From assembly GCA_951812925.1 (NCBI GenBank), contig OX638371.1, positions 113,173,124 through 113,237,123 of the forward strand: a DNA stretch of 64,000 nt. Reading direction: 5' to 3'. Shown here piece by piece: positions 33,794 through 45,991 of the stretch. Below the pieces are notes generated by a model. The model had not been told where the DNA came from. It saw only the letters and a program-made list of their open reading frames with translations, and searched no databases. Position numbers and translations under genes: made by a program. Numbering within the stretch: the first letter of the stretch is position 1; each line of letters opens with the position of its first letter. Source of the stretch: Calliopum simillimum. Its lineage: Eukaryota; Arthropoda; Insecta; Diptera; Lauxaniidae.

Positions 33794-36334
33794 GCAAAAA
33801 AATTTCTGAATTTTTTTGAAAATTTTGGAGGTATGGAAAAGGTTATTTGTTTTTATTTGACCAAAAGTACTATTTTAAGCACTGAAATTACAAAAAAAAA
33901 CCGCTTTCTGGATCATCCAAAATATTTTTCTTTCATACAACACCAAATTACCTTCCATATAAACCCAACATCAATTTCGGAGTTATAATTTTTTAACATT
34001 TGAAAACATGAAACCGACCCATATGGCCTTATGAAATTGCCCATAACTTAGAAACTTCTTGACCGATATTCATGTACTGACCTATTACACGGAAAAAATC
34101 CACGTCATAGTTTCACTCCACTCGAAAAGTCAAAAAATAAAAGCAATTAACATTTAATTTCAAACATTCATTACCTTACCTTATATAACCATTTTTACTT
34201 TATAATTTTTTGTGTTTGAACTTTACAGTTCTTGTATGCTTCACTATTTCTTTTTATTAAACAGTAAGGTAAATATCACTTAAATTTTTCAAAAAAACTA
34301 CTAGACTGTAAGGTCATTCTTAAATTCTAAATTGACTAAAACAGTGAGGTAAAATTTGCTTCAGTGTGGAGTTGTCACTATTCTGACTTGAAATTCTTGT
34401 AAAATTTAGTTGAAGTTTAGTTTAGTGTATAATGTTATTTCGATTTGGAGTAGAAACTTATCCATCAAAGATTTCTTTACCCTTTTCCCTTACTGATTTA
34501 TATTCACTCTAATATAATCTTTTAAATTAAAAATATTCATGCAAAACATATACAAATATGACGAATCCTTAAAATGAAGAAGCAATAATTTTTTTTTTTT
34601 TTTTTTGTATTTTTCAAATTGACTGCAGGCTAAATAATTGAGACAACAAGAGAGGATCAAAATTTATTTGCGCCGATATATAGCAATCAATATAAGAAGG
34701 CAATCATGTGATGATGTTGATACATCAGCTCAATTGGATGTTCACACAGTTCAAAGGCAATTGGGGGAAACAAACAACAACAACAACAACTTATTCATAA
34801 ATGTAATGCCAATCAAATAAAAAAACATACAGCAACAACAAAAAGGATATCCTTTATATGTATGTATGTGTGTTATGACTTTCACACAGCTTGAAAGCAT
34901 TATAAACGGAGCGAGAAAAGAAGTCACATATGCGTAATAGTTTAATATTTATGAATAAAACAGTAACGGGAAAACACGCCATTTTGAAAAAGCCATTTTA
35001 TTGCAGAGCATAGCAACAACAACAACATACAAAAACAACAAGCACATACATCCGAAGTCAGAAATGGAAAGAGTAAATTTTTTGAAAACGAAACGTACGA
35101 AAAGTTTCCATTTTTTTTTAATAAATTATTTATTCAATTCAAATTTATTCGTTTTACGTTTAAAATATCCCCAAAGGATGCAAAAGGACAAACGTATGGA
35201 TTGTGCGCTTGAATATTGTTGTTGTTAGCAAAAGCATTGAAAGTGTAGGCGATGAAAATGTGTGGTGTATGAGAAGAAAAGATGAAACAACAAAAATGTT
35301 TAAAATAAATGGATTGAATGGTATTAGTTTTCCAGATACACCGTTGAACTATGAATTTTTTTTTTTTATTTTTCTGACAAAAAAGTGTATGTTAAAAAAA
35401 AAACTCATGATAAAGACACAGTTTTTCTCAAAAAATCAAATTAAAGATGCGATATTCTTCTAACTTTTAGTGTACCGGTCAAATTCTCGAAATGTTTACG
35501 ATTACAAATGCTCCCCCTCCAGTAGGGAATATATCCTCGATAGTGAATTTCTCGATAAATTCATGATGAGGACTGTATAGTTTTTGAATATGCAATAAAT
35601 CAAATTTTAAAATTGGGAAGAAAATGTCCCTTTTTTGTGGACTGTACTGTAGTGTAACTAAAACTTTTTTTTTTTTTTCAAATTTCATAAGTCTTTCATT
35701 ACAAAGGTTGGGCAAAATTAGTCAAGTCTTAAATAAACAATAAATGCATGGCACTTCGAAAATAAATCTCAGAGCAAGAATCGGTAGAACACTGGAAAAT
35801 GTAAGAATACTCCTGGGACTAATCTGAATTACTTTTCTTAGTTCCATTTTTCGAAATTCGCAAAACCAACGGAGATATAGCCATCGGAAGATCGGGATAT
35901 AGCTTAATGATAACCGGAACAAGTTCAGAACCCCTTGATGGATTTTAATAATATTGATGGCTGAAATATCTTTTCTTCGAAGGATCATAACTCGGAAAAT
36001 AAGAGTCCTATTCGAAAATATAGCAGGTGTATTTTGATAGAGAAGAGTGTGGTTATTTGATGCCATTAAAAGAAAGAATTTCACCTTTCCCTGCTGCTAC
36101 ACCATGAGCCCGAAAACAACGTTTTCTCTAACTTCAAGCTAAGGTATTTTGAGATCATAAGTATATTGACAATCCTTAGGATGCAGTCCAATTCAGCCAC
36201 AAAAAATACCTAAGACTGCATACAATTAACAAAACAGTCCACACTCTATGATTTCTTGGTGCCTGTATAATTGGTCAATTATTTCAAGCTTTTGATACGA
36301 ATCTCTTTCGTCGCTAGCCAGGGTGAAACCGTCA
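33794..36334. other. Non-coding DNA
   Basis: AT-rich with CAA runs near 34775 and 35010 and poly-T tracts. A 120-codon minus frame at 35722-36084 has no recognisable domain and lies in sequence resembling degenerate satellite. No supported gene. Confidence 0.4.
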
Positions 36335-37373
36335 CACACTGGTTCAAAATCCTAAAAAGCTGGCCAAAAGTCGAAAAAAAAAAGTTTTTTTAAATTAACT
36401 TTTTATGGACTGTATTGTCTAAAAGATATTCATAGACCTCAAAAAATATATAAGAAAGATCCAGGTATTCCTACAATGCTCTTAGGATCTCTCCGAAAGT
36501 ACACGTGTCAGACGAAAAATTCTGTGAATTAAAAGTACAAATTTATTGTTCACTGTAAAAATTGTGTGGTTACTGTAAAACTGAACCGATATTAATGTTA
36601 AAATGTGGAATCTCTTCGTAAAAAAAAAAATACTATCGAAACTCTATATTCAAAACTAGCAGTAACTTATACTTTTGTGGTAATAGTGATTAACTTAAAA
36701 TCAAATTATTTCACAAAATCAGTTTGCAATGGTTATGAAAAAAGCCCAGAACTAATTTATACCACTTCATACCACCAAGATTTTTTGGATTTAAAAAGAT
36801 TGAAACCTTTTCTAACACATATAAAAAAATTCAAGTGCCTTTTTTGCCCTTTTTGTGTGACTTGGTTTTTTCTGAAGCAACCAGAGGAAAATTTAACTCA
36901 TATTACTTGCCTAGTGTCAATATGTGATGCTCGCCCGAAATGATAAAATTTGTATATTTTTATACAGCTTATGCTCCATGATAAAGGAATCTAAAACCCA
37001 TTCTTATGTAGATCAATTTGACGTTGCGCACAACTCTATCAAAGTTAAAGTTTTGAAATAAATTTTTAAATTAGATATAAAAATTGTGCAATTGTTGTTT
37101 TTTGCCATTTCAAATCCGCTATTTTGTTTTTTTAAAATCTAATATCAGATTTGTAATCAGTGACCCCAAAAACCCCTGAGAAAATTTTTTTGTTCGATTT
37201 GAATAAATATTTATGCAAATCGTCCGCCATTTTTAATCCTCCATTTTCTTTTTTTAAAATTTAACATCAAATTCGTAATCAGCGACCTCAAAAACCCCCA
37301 GGTAAAAAATTTCTTCTCGTAACTTTAATGATTTCGACTTTTGGCCAGCTTTTAAGGATTTTGAACCAGTGTG
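36335..37373. mobile_element. Non-autonomous DNA element with CACACTGG ends
   Basis: Inverted ends of about 40 bp read CACACTGGTTCAAAATCC and continue AAAAAGCTGGCCAAAAGTCGA; the right end is complementary with two differences. The inside includes two tandem copies (about 37107-37190 and 37229-37310) with GTAATCAG(T/C)GACC and CAAAAACCCC. The flanks are CGTC-like on both sides but offset, so no target duplication is claimed. No transposase found; open frames inside have no domain. Confidence 0.65.
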
Positions 37374-39711
37374 CGTCGGTACGATTCGTATACAAAAATT
37401 TATTCCCCGCCAAGGAAGGAAACACGTTTCAAAATTTTATTTCACTGATGTTATTCCTCCTGAAAAGCACTTTTAAAAGATATTAACTATGAGCTTAGTA
37501 ATACGGGTGACAAATGGGCCATGTACAAAATGGGTAAAACGTGAATATCAGAGTCAACTAGGAGTCGCACCACCACTACCCCTCCACGATCAGATGTTTC
37601 TTTTTATTGATAAGATTTTACAGTTGGCACTCACTGCTTCGGGAACAGGTTTGCTGCTGCACGCGATAATCATGCAATTCTCGTTCAACTGTTTATCAAG
37701 CCCGTTGGATGCGATAATCCTCAAACTATCTAGTTACTAAAAAATCACTAATTTTCAATAAATTCTAGACTTATTTAACTAGAAATTCTAACCTTTATTA
37801 GTTTTTAATATTTTTAATACTTTAAAAACAAGTAACTATTAAAAAGATGTGGACGCAAATGAGGCTTCCGATTTGTGTCCTCACACTTTTAAAAAGTTTG
37901 AAAAATGCAATATAAACTTTTACTTTCAACATTAAAAATTTTATTAAAACTAAACAGAATTGAGTCTTAAACATTCATCTTCAATTCCTTGCTGCAACAA
38001 CAGCAGTATCTTTTTATCGACCATGTATGAGGGTATACTTGAGAATGTCTTCTGCTGGGTGCAAGCACCTTTTTATTTGACGCTTTCTCTTGTGCTTTTA
38101 TCTTTTGCATTTTATCTTGAACACTTTACAGCTCGTCCCAGTAGTTCAATAAACACATTCAATCGGCCACATCTTTCAACATTCCCTTAAAGTTCTTTGC
38201 TGTTGGTGGTCAAATGCCTTTCTTTTTGCATGAGGTAACCATAACAAACTGCCACATGTTTATCCTTTCTACCACTTTATTTTTACTGATTTATTTTTAT
38301 TCTTTTTTACATTTTGCATTTTTTATGACAGATTTTACAAATGTTTGATTACGTTTTATGGGCAGTGTGTTAAATTGATTCATTTCAGATTTTATTCGAG
38401 TTATTTTTATATATCAATCCATTGTTCTTTTTAGTTTTTATTCTTTGTTTTTCAAGTTTTTTTTTTTTTTTTTTTTTTTTGAAAGCAACTTCCTATTTTA
38501 TTTTGACATACTTCAAAACGAATTCTGAATTGGCAACTCAGCAGAAACCAATACCAAAATAAATTTCAGTGCACCCTGTGCCACTCTTCCAAGCAACTGC
38601 ACGAACCAAGCAGTTTGAGTTGAATTCAGCATGTCGTGTTACAGCAACTACTAGAATCATGGGGAAAATTCTTGTGAGTTTAGTTGCACTTATGTGGCAT
38701 AATTTGCGATCTAATTGGATAACGCAACCGGCCAGTAGTATAAGAAGCGTTGCTTATGACATGAGTCGTGGTTTGATTACAGCGCAATAAGATAAAGGCA
38801 GCTGTTGTCATTGTTCAAATTAAAATAAAGTACTGCAAAATAAAGACGATTGTAACTATTTTGTGATTTTAGTTACAATTACAAACAAGAGATCGAATCC
38901 TCAAGGGCAAAATATCATAAAAATGTATATTTGTATTATTTTTTCTTCATTTTTAGTTTAAAAAGCCATCAATTTTTACAAAATTGTACTTTCTCTAAAT
39001 TGCTTAAATGAAAATGAAATTTAAATATTGAAACTCACTTTTACCACAAAGAAATTAACAAGTAACACAACACAAGCAAACATACAAATGAAACTTTAAC
39101 CTACACAAGCATGCTGCAGGAATGGCAAGAAAATGTGTCAACTACAACAACAACAATTATATTAACAATACAACCACAACAATAACAAAAGTGTCAAGTG
39201 AAAAATTTTGCACATTTTTGACTTTTCCTGTTAATTTTCATTTTATATTTTTGCAAACAAAAGATGAAAAGTTTTTTTTTTCAATTTGTTTTGTTGTTGT
39301 TTTTTTTTTTTTTTTGCTTTTCATATGTAAAATTGCCTGCTGTATAGCAAATGCACTACATATGTGGCAACACACTGTTGACAGGAGCAAGTACAGAAAG
39401 TGAGACATTACACATACACAAGCATACTTACACACACACTGACATAAGTAAGTATGTATGAACAACAACAGTAAAGTAACAATTTATATGAATACCAAGG
39501 AAAATTGTTGTCACATAAAATGACAAAGAAGAAGAAGAAGAAAAGGAAACGAAAATTGAAGAATGTTGCAATTCACTTTCATAGATTGCATGGTAACACA
39601 AAAACGTAGCAACAACAAAAAAAAAGATATTGAAGACGAAAAGATATGCTCCACGCATACATTTACTATGTTAAATTGAGGAATTGGCAAAAACATACAC
39701 AAACATAAATA
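37374..39711. other. Non-coding DNA with unassigned short open frames
   Basis: Open frames at 37489-37740, 37960-38190 and 38569-38790 have no match I know. The last contains MGKILVSLVALMWHNL, which could pass for a signal peptide but has no supporting context. CAA/TTG and poly-T tracts elsewhere. Confidence 0.35.
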
Positions 39712-40793
39712 AGAACTGCCCCAGAAAAATTTGATACTTTGTTTTTCACCAATAAAAAAATACGTAATGAATTTTTTTTAAATATTGTTTTTTTTATTTA
39801 TTAATGAGTAGTATAACAAACATAAATAACCTTACACTATTAACAAATATTTTACTTTTTTCTTAAGACCCTTCATTAAGTTTTCTTCAGTTATTTCGTC
39901 GACAGTACCGTACGACCTTCGCCACTTATTTTTGAAATCTTTTAATTTTTTTGCAGTACTTTTACTCTTCCAAAGATCTGATTTCATTAGAGCCCAATAT
40001 CTCTCAATAGGTCAAAGCTCTGGGCGGTTAGGTGGATTCGCATTTTTGGGTACAAAATTTACATTATTTTTATTGTACCATTCTATGGTGGCTCTAGAGT
40101 AGTGAGAGGTTGCTAAATCAGGCCAGAACATTACAGTACCCTCGTGCTTACGAATAAATGGCAAAAGACGTTTTTGAAGATATTCATCAATATAAATTTT
40201 CGAGTTAATTGTGCCCTGTGTTACAAAAAAAAACTGCTTCTCAGACCGCAAGTGCATATGGCCTGCCAAACCATATACTGCTTGGGAAATTTTGTAATTT
40301 TCTTCTCTTTAAATTTGCTCTGTACTTGCCCCTTCTCCGAACTGGCTTAAGTTTTTTCTTTAGTCTGTTTATAGATGATTTTGAGGTTCTTGCTCTGGCA
40401 GCCATATCTCGATCTGAAGTGTTACGATGCTGCTTAAAAAGGCGCTTCACCTTTTTCACCAACTGTGGGTCTATACTGGCTTCTCTACCTGAACACTTTT
40501 TCCGCGTAATACGTTAACCCTTTCTATAATTCGAAATAACCCTTAGGACAGTGATTTTTGATGGCTGAATATTTTAATTCTGGTTTTTGCAGGTAAGTGT
40601 GCAAAACGAGTTTGCGCTTTTTTTCTTGTTTGCTAGACATCTTTATCGTTTGAATTTTGTTTACCAAATGTTATATATTTTTGTAATCGTCATGTAATAT
40701 AAAAAAAATAGCACTCATATTTCGACCTGCACGATCATCAGGTAAATCATAATCTTAAGGAATAAAAGCATCAAATTTTTCTGGGACAGTCCT
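39712..40793 (-). mobile_element. Degenerate Tc1/mariner-superfamily element, DD37E type, second copy
   Basis: The ends read AGAACTGCCCCAGAAAAATT at the left and AGGACTGTCCCAGAAAAATT at the right when inverted. TA flanks lie at 39710-39711 and 40794-40795. The 1082-bp length is that of a full element. It encodes a minus-strand transposase with stops. Its ends differ from those at 4202-5333, so the two are separate subfamilies. Confidence 0.88.
39832..40640 (-). pseudogene. Broken DD37E mariner-like transposase
   Basis: It starts at ATG 40640 (MSSKQEKKRKLVLHTYLQKP). The catalytic part shows MFWPDLATSHYS (second Asp), then exactly 37 residues to the Glu of PIERYWALMKS. Stop codons follow YFEL and PEL; the latter is TGA where relatives have Arg (CGA), a typical CpG decay. 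At least one frameshift lies near 40240-40270. The first catalytic Asp region is missing or deleted between the DNA-binding part and GLAGHMHLRSEKQFFF. It ends KKKVKYLLIV at 39832. Not functional. Confidence 0.85.
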
Positions 40794-40795
40794 TA

Positions 40796-42354
40796 CATGC
40801 TTACATATTTAAAGCATGAGTTAACAACTTCAAAAATGTAATGTTTAGGAAGTTTTCGCTACTTCGTGATATTGAAAATTATTTTTATAATTTTTATGTT
40901 TAAACAAATTTACTATTTTGTCAACGAAAGCTATTCTTTTTTTCCTGTGTGATTCTCCGAAAAATGTACAATTCAATGCTCTGGAGCTCAAAACCATGTT
41001 TAAATTTAAAATTTGATATTATAAATACTTAACACAGATACATAATAAAAACTGCTATACGAATAGCTTAAAGAACGCAAGTGTGTGTCATTCTCCCTGT
41101 AAGTTTTTTTATATCACTATACACATACTTTTATCTTTAGATAATTAAATCAATAAACAATTAGAGTTGCTATCTATCAGTTTCAACTTTTTTAAAAATA
41201 ATTGCTATTTTCGTTGTAATACTACTGTATCTAAAACATTTTGTCATTCTCCTAAATAGTAATTTTCTCATCAAATTAACTCAAGGAGGATGGTTGTCTT
41301 ATGAGACATTGTTGTTTAGTAGTTCATTAGACTTGTTGAACTTATTTTCATTTTTTAATTAGGGGCTGTCCATAAGCCTCACGAAGCTCCAATATAAATT
41401 TTTGGGGCTGCTACCTGGTTATTTTCGAAAATCTTGTTTAATTCTTACTTTTTTGACTAAACTGAAATTTTTGGTTACAGAAACGCTCTGTTAAACTTTT
41501 TTAAAATTGTACACTAACTTTCAGTGCTGCCAATGGCTTAAAATAATTTCATATGAACTTCTTTATAAAATTTATACAAAAATAGTATAAAGGATTTTTG
41601 TATGGTGATACCATTAAATTCAAACCAAAATAGTGTAAATTGATACTTTATTTGTATAAATTTTAAACGAAGAATTATAAACGGTTTGTATACCAAGTTG
41701 TAGCATAGACTTTATTCCAAATTAGGTGTGGATTTGTATTCATTCCGATTTGATTTGAGTTTTACACCCAAAAACTATTTGCTATGCAAAAACGGATTTT
41801 CAACAAAAGCTGCAATTTTGTGCGATTATAAAAACTATTATACAGAAGTAAAACAAAATAAAAAAAGAGTCTTCCTTTTACTTTTATAGTAATTCTGCGT
41901 TCAAACAAAACTTTATTGGTGCAATTTCTATTGAAATAAATAGTGTTGCATAATTTTAGGCATAAAAGCACTACAGTTTATGAACAAAGTTTACTACTAT
42001 ATATGATAACAATTTACTTATTTTTTAATCAAACGTTGTAAGCACGAAAAATGCTGATTAATATAAGAAATTTCTGCCATTTCTGAGTTGGAATACTTTA
42101 TGAAGCAGCAATTGCTGTTAATAACATTTCCAATACCAATCTACAACATACGAGTATTCGCATGTCATAATCTCTTGCATGCATTATGTGTCATTGTCAT
42201 TGTCAGCCGTCTAATGCATCATTGTCTCAATGTTGTTGCTGTTGTTGTTGCTTAGCTGTTGCTTCCTTGTGTTGTGCACTTAGTTGACTGCCTGCCTGGC
42301 TGGTTGCCTTAAATGACTCGACAACGACGACGACGACTCCTTTTGACTGGTGGT
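40796..42354. other. Non-coding DNA, including the probable 3' UTR of the receptor gene
   Basis: The part nearest 42355 would be the 3' UTR of the minus-strand receptor-like exon; an AATAAA overlaps its stop codon (complement of TTTATT near 42354). GTTGTTGTT and CGACGACGA runs lie at 42230-42340. Nothing else recognised. Confidence 0.4.
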
Positions 42355-42483
42355 TTATTCCAGCGCTGCCATACGACGCTGCCATAATTTATGATGCATA
42401 ATCTCTAATCCAAGCGCCAGCAGACTAACTGCATAGCCAAAGATAAGCACTAAAAGTGCTGATGTAAATGTCTGCATGTCAAC
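42355..42483 (-). CDS. Last exon of a probable ionotropic receptor (IR)
   Basis: The exon starts with GTT at 42483 right after a polypyrimidine tract (CTCTCT...) and acceptor ACAG, and ends with TAA at 42355-42357. It reads VDMQTFTSALLVLIFGYAVS followed by LLALGLEIMHHKLWQRR and a short tail. That is a 20-plus-residue hydrophobic membrane segment, then an acidic residue and a basic cytoplasmic end, the usual form of the last membrane helix of insect ionotropic receptors. It joins in phase 0 to the exon at 44952-45054. IRs are ligand-gated cation channels in chemosensory, thermosensory or hygrosensory neurons. Which IR this is cannot be told from 42 residues. It might also be a kainate-type glutamate receptor, but that is less likely. 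Confidence 0.65.
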   Translation of the reverse strand, partial: VDMQTFTSALLVLIFGYAVSLLALGLEIMHHKLWQRRMAALE

Positions 42484-43194
42484 CTGTGTACGAGAGAGAG
42501 AGAGAGAGAAAATAACAAAGAACAAAAACAGTGAATGCTGTTAGTAAAAATGTAGACTCTGGGGGTGCATGTTGCGCAAAAGGCAGCTAGCAAAAATATA
42601 CCGCAAAGTTCAATGCTTCATTGAACAGAAATTTAAGAAAAATGCGGGGTTCAAATTTTAAATTCTCAATCCACAAGTGTAAAAGGAGAGCAGCAAATAT
42701 TTTGTTCATTTTAAAAGGAAATGTTTCAATTGAACTTTTAGACCTTATAACAAATTCGTTTTCTATGGTGAGAACAGTTTTTTTGGTACAAAAAATGCAC
42801 TCCTTCAGTGCGTTTTTAGCTGATGAGTTCAATTTGCTAAAAAGAGCAACAAAATATGAACATTCACGAAAAGGTGCTTTGTTAAAGGAAGCACCGTATG
42901 CTATTGAATTCTTTGCCGTAGCTTGTTAAGTTCGTTGCCGTCAAAGCTTTGAAGCTTAACAAAAGCGCAGCAATGGCAGATGCACTTTCGATGCCAAAGT
43001 AATTAACTTTGTGTATTTCAATGCGTAGAATTTCTACACAAAATGTTGCTTACAATTTCTATTTGCTATTTCTTCCAGAATGTACGTACTTAGCCAATAA
43101 GGTACTTTGAAATAAATTCTAGGCTTAAGTAAGTTGACCCGGATTTTGGAAATTTAAATGAAAACTTTAAAATATAGTTCAAAATAACAAAAAA

Positions 43195-44335
43195 TGCGTT
43201 AAACTCAATAAAATGTTGCTGAAACATTGAACAAAAACTGCCATAAAATCAACAAAATGTTTTTGAAACATTTAAATTATAAAAATTGTATAAAAAATAT
43301 GTTGCTGAAACATAAAAATCACTAAAATCACATTTACGTCAAAGAAATGTTGCTGAAACATTCAAATATCAAAAATCGCAAAAAGTCAACAAAATGTTGC
43401 TGAAACACAAAAATTACAAAAATTGTCTTAAAGTCAACAAAATGTTGCTAAAACAATAAAGCAAAAAAAATCGCCTTAAATTCAGCACAACTGAAGTGCA
43501 GACTTACTATTTTCGATTGTTACTAGACTCAGCAAATTTGCTTATTATCGCTAGTCGATAAACTTTAAATAAAAAAATAAAATAAAATAAAAAAAATTCA
43601 GCAAAATAATGCTGATATATACGTACTATAATTTAAAAAAATTGCATTAGAGCCAACAAAATGTTGCTGAAACATTTAAATAGCCAAAATCGCCTAAAAG
43701 GCAACAAAATGTTGCTGAAACATTAAAATAACAAAAATCATATTAAAGTCTACAAAATGTTGCTGAAACAATAAAATAACAAAAATCGCATCAACATTAA
43801 AATTGCATTAAAATCAAATTAAGATCAATAAAATTTCGCTAAAACACTAAATTTACAAAAATCACATTTTAGTCAAGAAAATGTTGCTGAAACATAAAAA
43901 CAAAAACAAACCGAATTAAAGTGAACAAATTGTTGCTGAAAATATAAAAAATAACAAAATTCGCTTTAAAAACAACAAAATGTTGCTGAAACATTAAAAT
44001 TACATGTAAATCAAATTAAAATCAATAAAATGTTGCTAAGACACTATATATTTTAAAGTCAACAAAATGTTGCTGTAACATTAAAATAAAAATCGCATTA
44101 AAATCAACAAAATATTGCTGAAATATGAAATCAAAAATAAACCGAATTGAAGTCAGCAAAATGTTACTGAAACATTTATATGACAATAATCGCATTAAAG
44201 TCAACAAAATGTTGCTGAAACACTCAAATAACAAAAATCGAATTTAAGTCAACAAAATGTTGCTGAAACATTAAAATAACAAAAATCACGTTAAAGTCAA
44301 CAAAATATTGCTAAAACATTGTTTAAAAATCAACT
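43195..44335. repeat. 48-bp satellite inside the receptor intron
   Basis: The unit is roughly CAACAAAATGTTGCTGAAAC, then ATTAAAATAACAAAAATCG and a CTTAAAGT linker, about 48 bp with variable copies. A unit of 16 codons explains the repetitive minus frame (FQQHFVDF-like) at 44022-44234, which is not a gene. The array lies between the two receptor exons and continues beyond them at 47396-48200. Confidence 0.85.
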
Positions 44336-44951
44336 TTTGCTGAAACTTTGAAATAATGTTAAGGCTGATTCTTTAACGACTACCTATAAAAATTAGGAAA
44401 CAACGGTAAAATATCTCCTGTAAAAAAGTTGCAGGACACAAGTTTTTGTTACTTCACAAAAGCTATTTGGATCACGATCTAAAAATACAATGAAAAGCTG
44501 ATTTTTCAAGCATTATTTTTAATAAATTAGATCTCAAAACATATTTCCATATATAGAAATTAATCGAAAAATCTCTTTTAATAATAGTTTTTAAATGTCC
44601 ACATATGTGGACAATGGTTTACTATGCAAGAAAATACAAATATGGTTTTTTTTATTGTTTATTGTTCTTTGTTGCTTCATATTTCACTTGTTAAGTGCGC
44701 AATAAATTAAACAGTATGTAACAGAATGGCTGGAGATCTAGTTGAAGTAAATTGTCTTACGTAGAGCTTATTCTGATTACTGTCTTTTATTACGCAGAAA
44801 TATTTTAATGCACAACATTTTAGAAACTTTGAATAGGTTAAGTGGATTTTTTGATACTAAAGGTTTCATATACTGATTTATTTTGAGCTGCCTTTCCTTT
44901 GCCTTGTATAATTTTAGTGGCAATAAAAGGTCTTCCATTAAAGAAACTTAC

Positions 44952-45054
44952 CCTTAGGTCATCGGTGTGTATCTGTTTGACACAAAGTGGTTTTGGCGAA
45001 TGCCAAATTTTGCGCTGGTAATCCATTAGGCCAACTTCAGTAACGCGCCGCAAA
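44952..45054 (-). CDS. Penultimate known exon of the probable ionotropic receptor
   Basis: A 103-bp exon lies between an acceptor (TTTGAACAG) and a consensus donor (AAGG then GTAAGT, coding strand). It begins with one base of a split codon (phase 2). It then encodes LRRVTEVGLMDYQRKIWHSP and KPLCVKQIHTDDLR, ending with a whole codon. The EVGLMDYQRKIW pattern, an amphipathic helix with Gly-Leu-(I/M)-(D/E)-Tyr-Trp-like core, followed by a Cys, is characteristic of the end of the IR S2 ligand-binding lobe just before the last membrane helix. The phase matches the next exon across a 2468-bp intron. The exon before it was not found in this window. Confidence 0.65.
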
Positions 45055-45984
45055 CTGTTCAAAGATAAAAAAAATATCATAGTTCTTCTAACTAAAGTTT
45101 TACTTAACTTAAAACTAAATTGCATTCTTTTAAAGACCGCCACACAAAAATTTAGATAAATTTCAACAAATTTTCTTTCTTTAGGGAGAATTTAATTTTT
45201 ATGTGTATTGACCTTTGAATTTTTGAACAACGTCGGCTCTGAAAACAGCGTCATTATAAAATTTTGAAATGCAATAGTGTGCAAAATATGTTGCTCCAAC
45301 TGTTTGCTGGACATAAATGTGGCAAATGCAACTTGAAAACAGGAAACGGGCCTGAAAGCAGTAGCAGCATTACAAAGAAGAAGAGGGACTACATTGCTGC
45401 ACTGTATGTTTTCTATAGAAGAAATTATCAAATGTTGTGGGTGTGGCAAGGAGGTGGAAATCAACCAAGCAAACATAGGGAAGCAACAAAGAATGTGCAC
45501 CAGCAATGCCAAAAGGACACAACAAATTCAGATGCAAAATAATGAAATTTTGCAAGTGAAGCAAAATAAGGAAATACTTACTGCAGCAAAAATACAGCAG
45601 CGCTTGTTTGTTGTCTTAACCCATATGTGGGGCAATGTTTGAAATTTAAAGAATACGAATATTGCTATTATTATACTAAAAAAAAACTTTCCTGAGTAGT
45701 AAATATACATACAAAATTAAAGTACGATTTGAGTTATGTGAGCATAATCACCATTTCTTTGGTTTGGCTGCGGTTTTAAAAATATTTGAGTGAAAGATTA
45801 GGCACATGTAACATTTGCTTACTCTTAAAAGATCTCCAATCTTTGCAAAATACATCACTTTTCAGAAAGTATAAGGTTTTATCTTTAAAATGGTGAAAAA
45901 ATGGACAACTTATCATAATTTTTGCAAAAGTTAGAGCCATTTCAAAATTATTTCTTACTCGTATATGTCGTATGAGTAACATTT
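45055..45984. other. Non-coding DNA, probably intron of the receptor gene
   Basis: Open frames at 45192-45642 on both strands overlap and look like chance products of CAG/CAA-rich sequence. No receptor-like exon seen here. Confidence 0.4.
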
Positions 45985-45991
45985 TATAATA

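Noticed and set aside
38569..38790. Possible secreted protein with signal peptide
   Set aside because: Only about 43 codons after the best Met, no cleavage context, no promoter or splice signals.
45192..45642. Overlapping open frames on both strands upstream of the receptor exon
   Set aside because: No receptor-like or other domain; composition reflects CAA/CAG-rich sequence.
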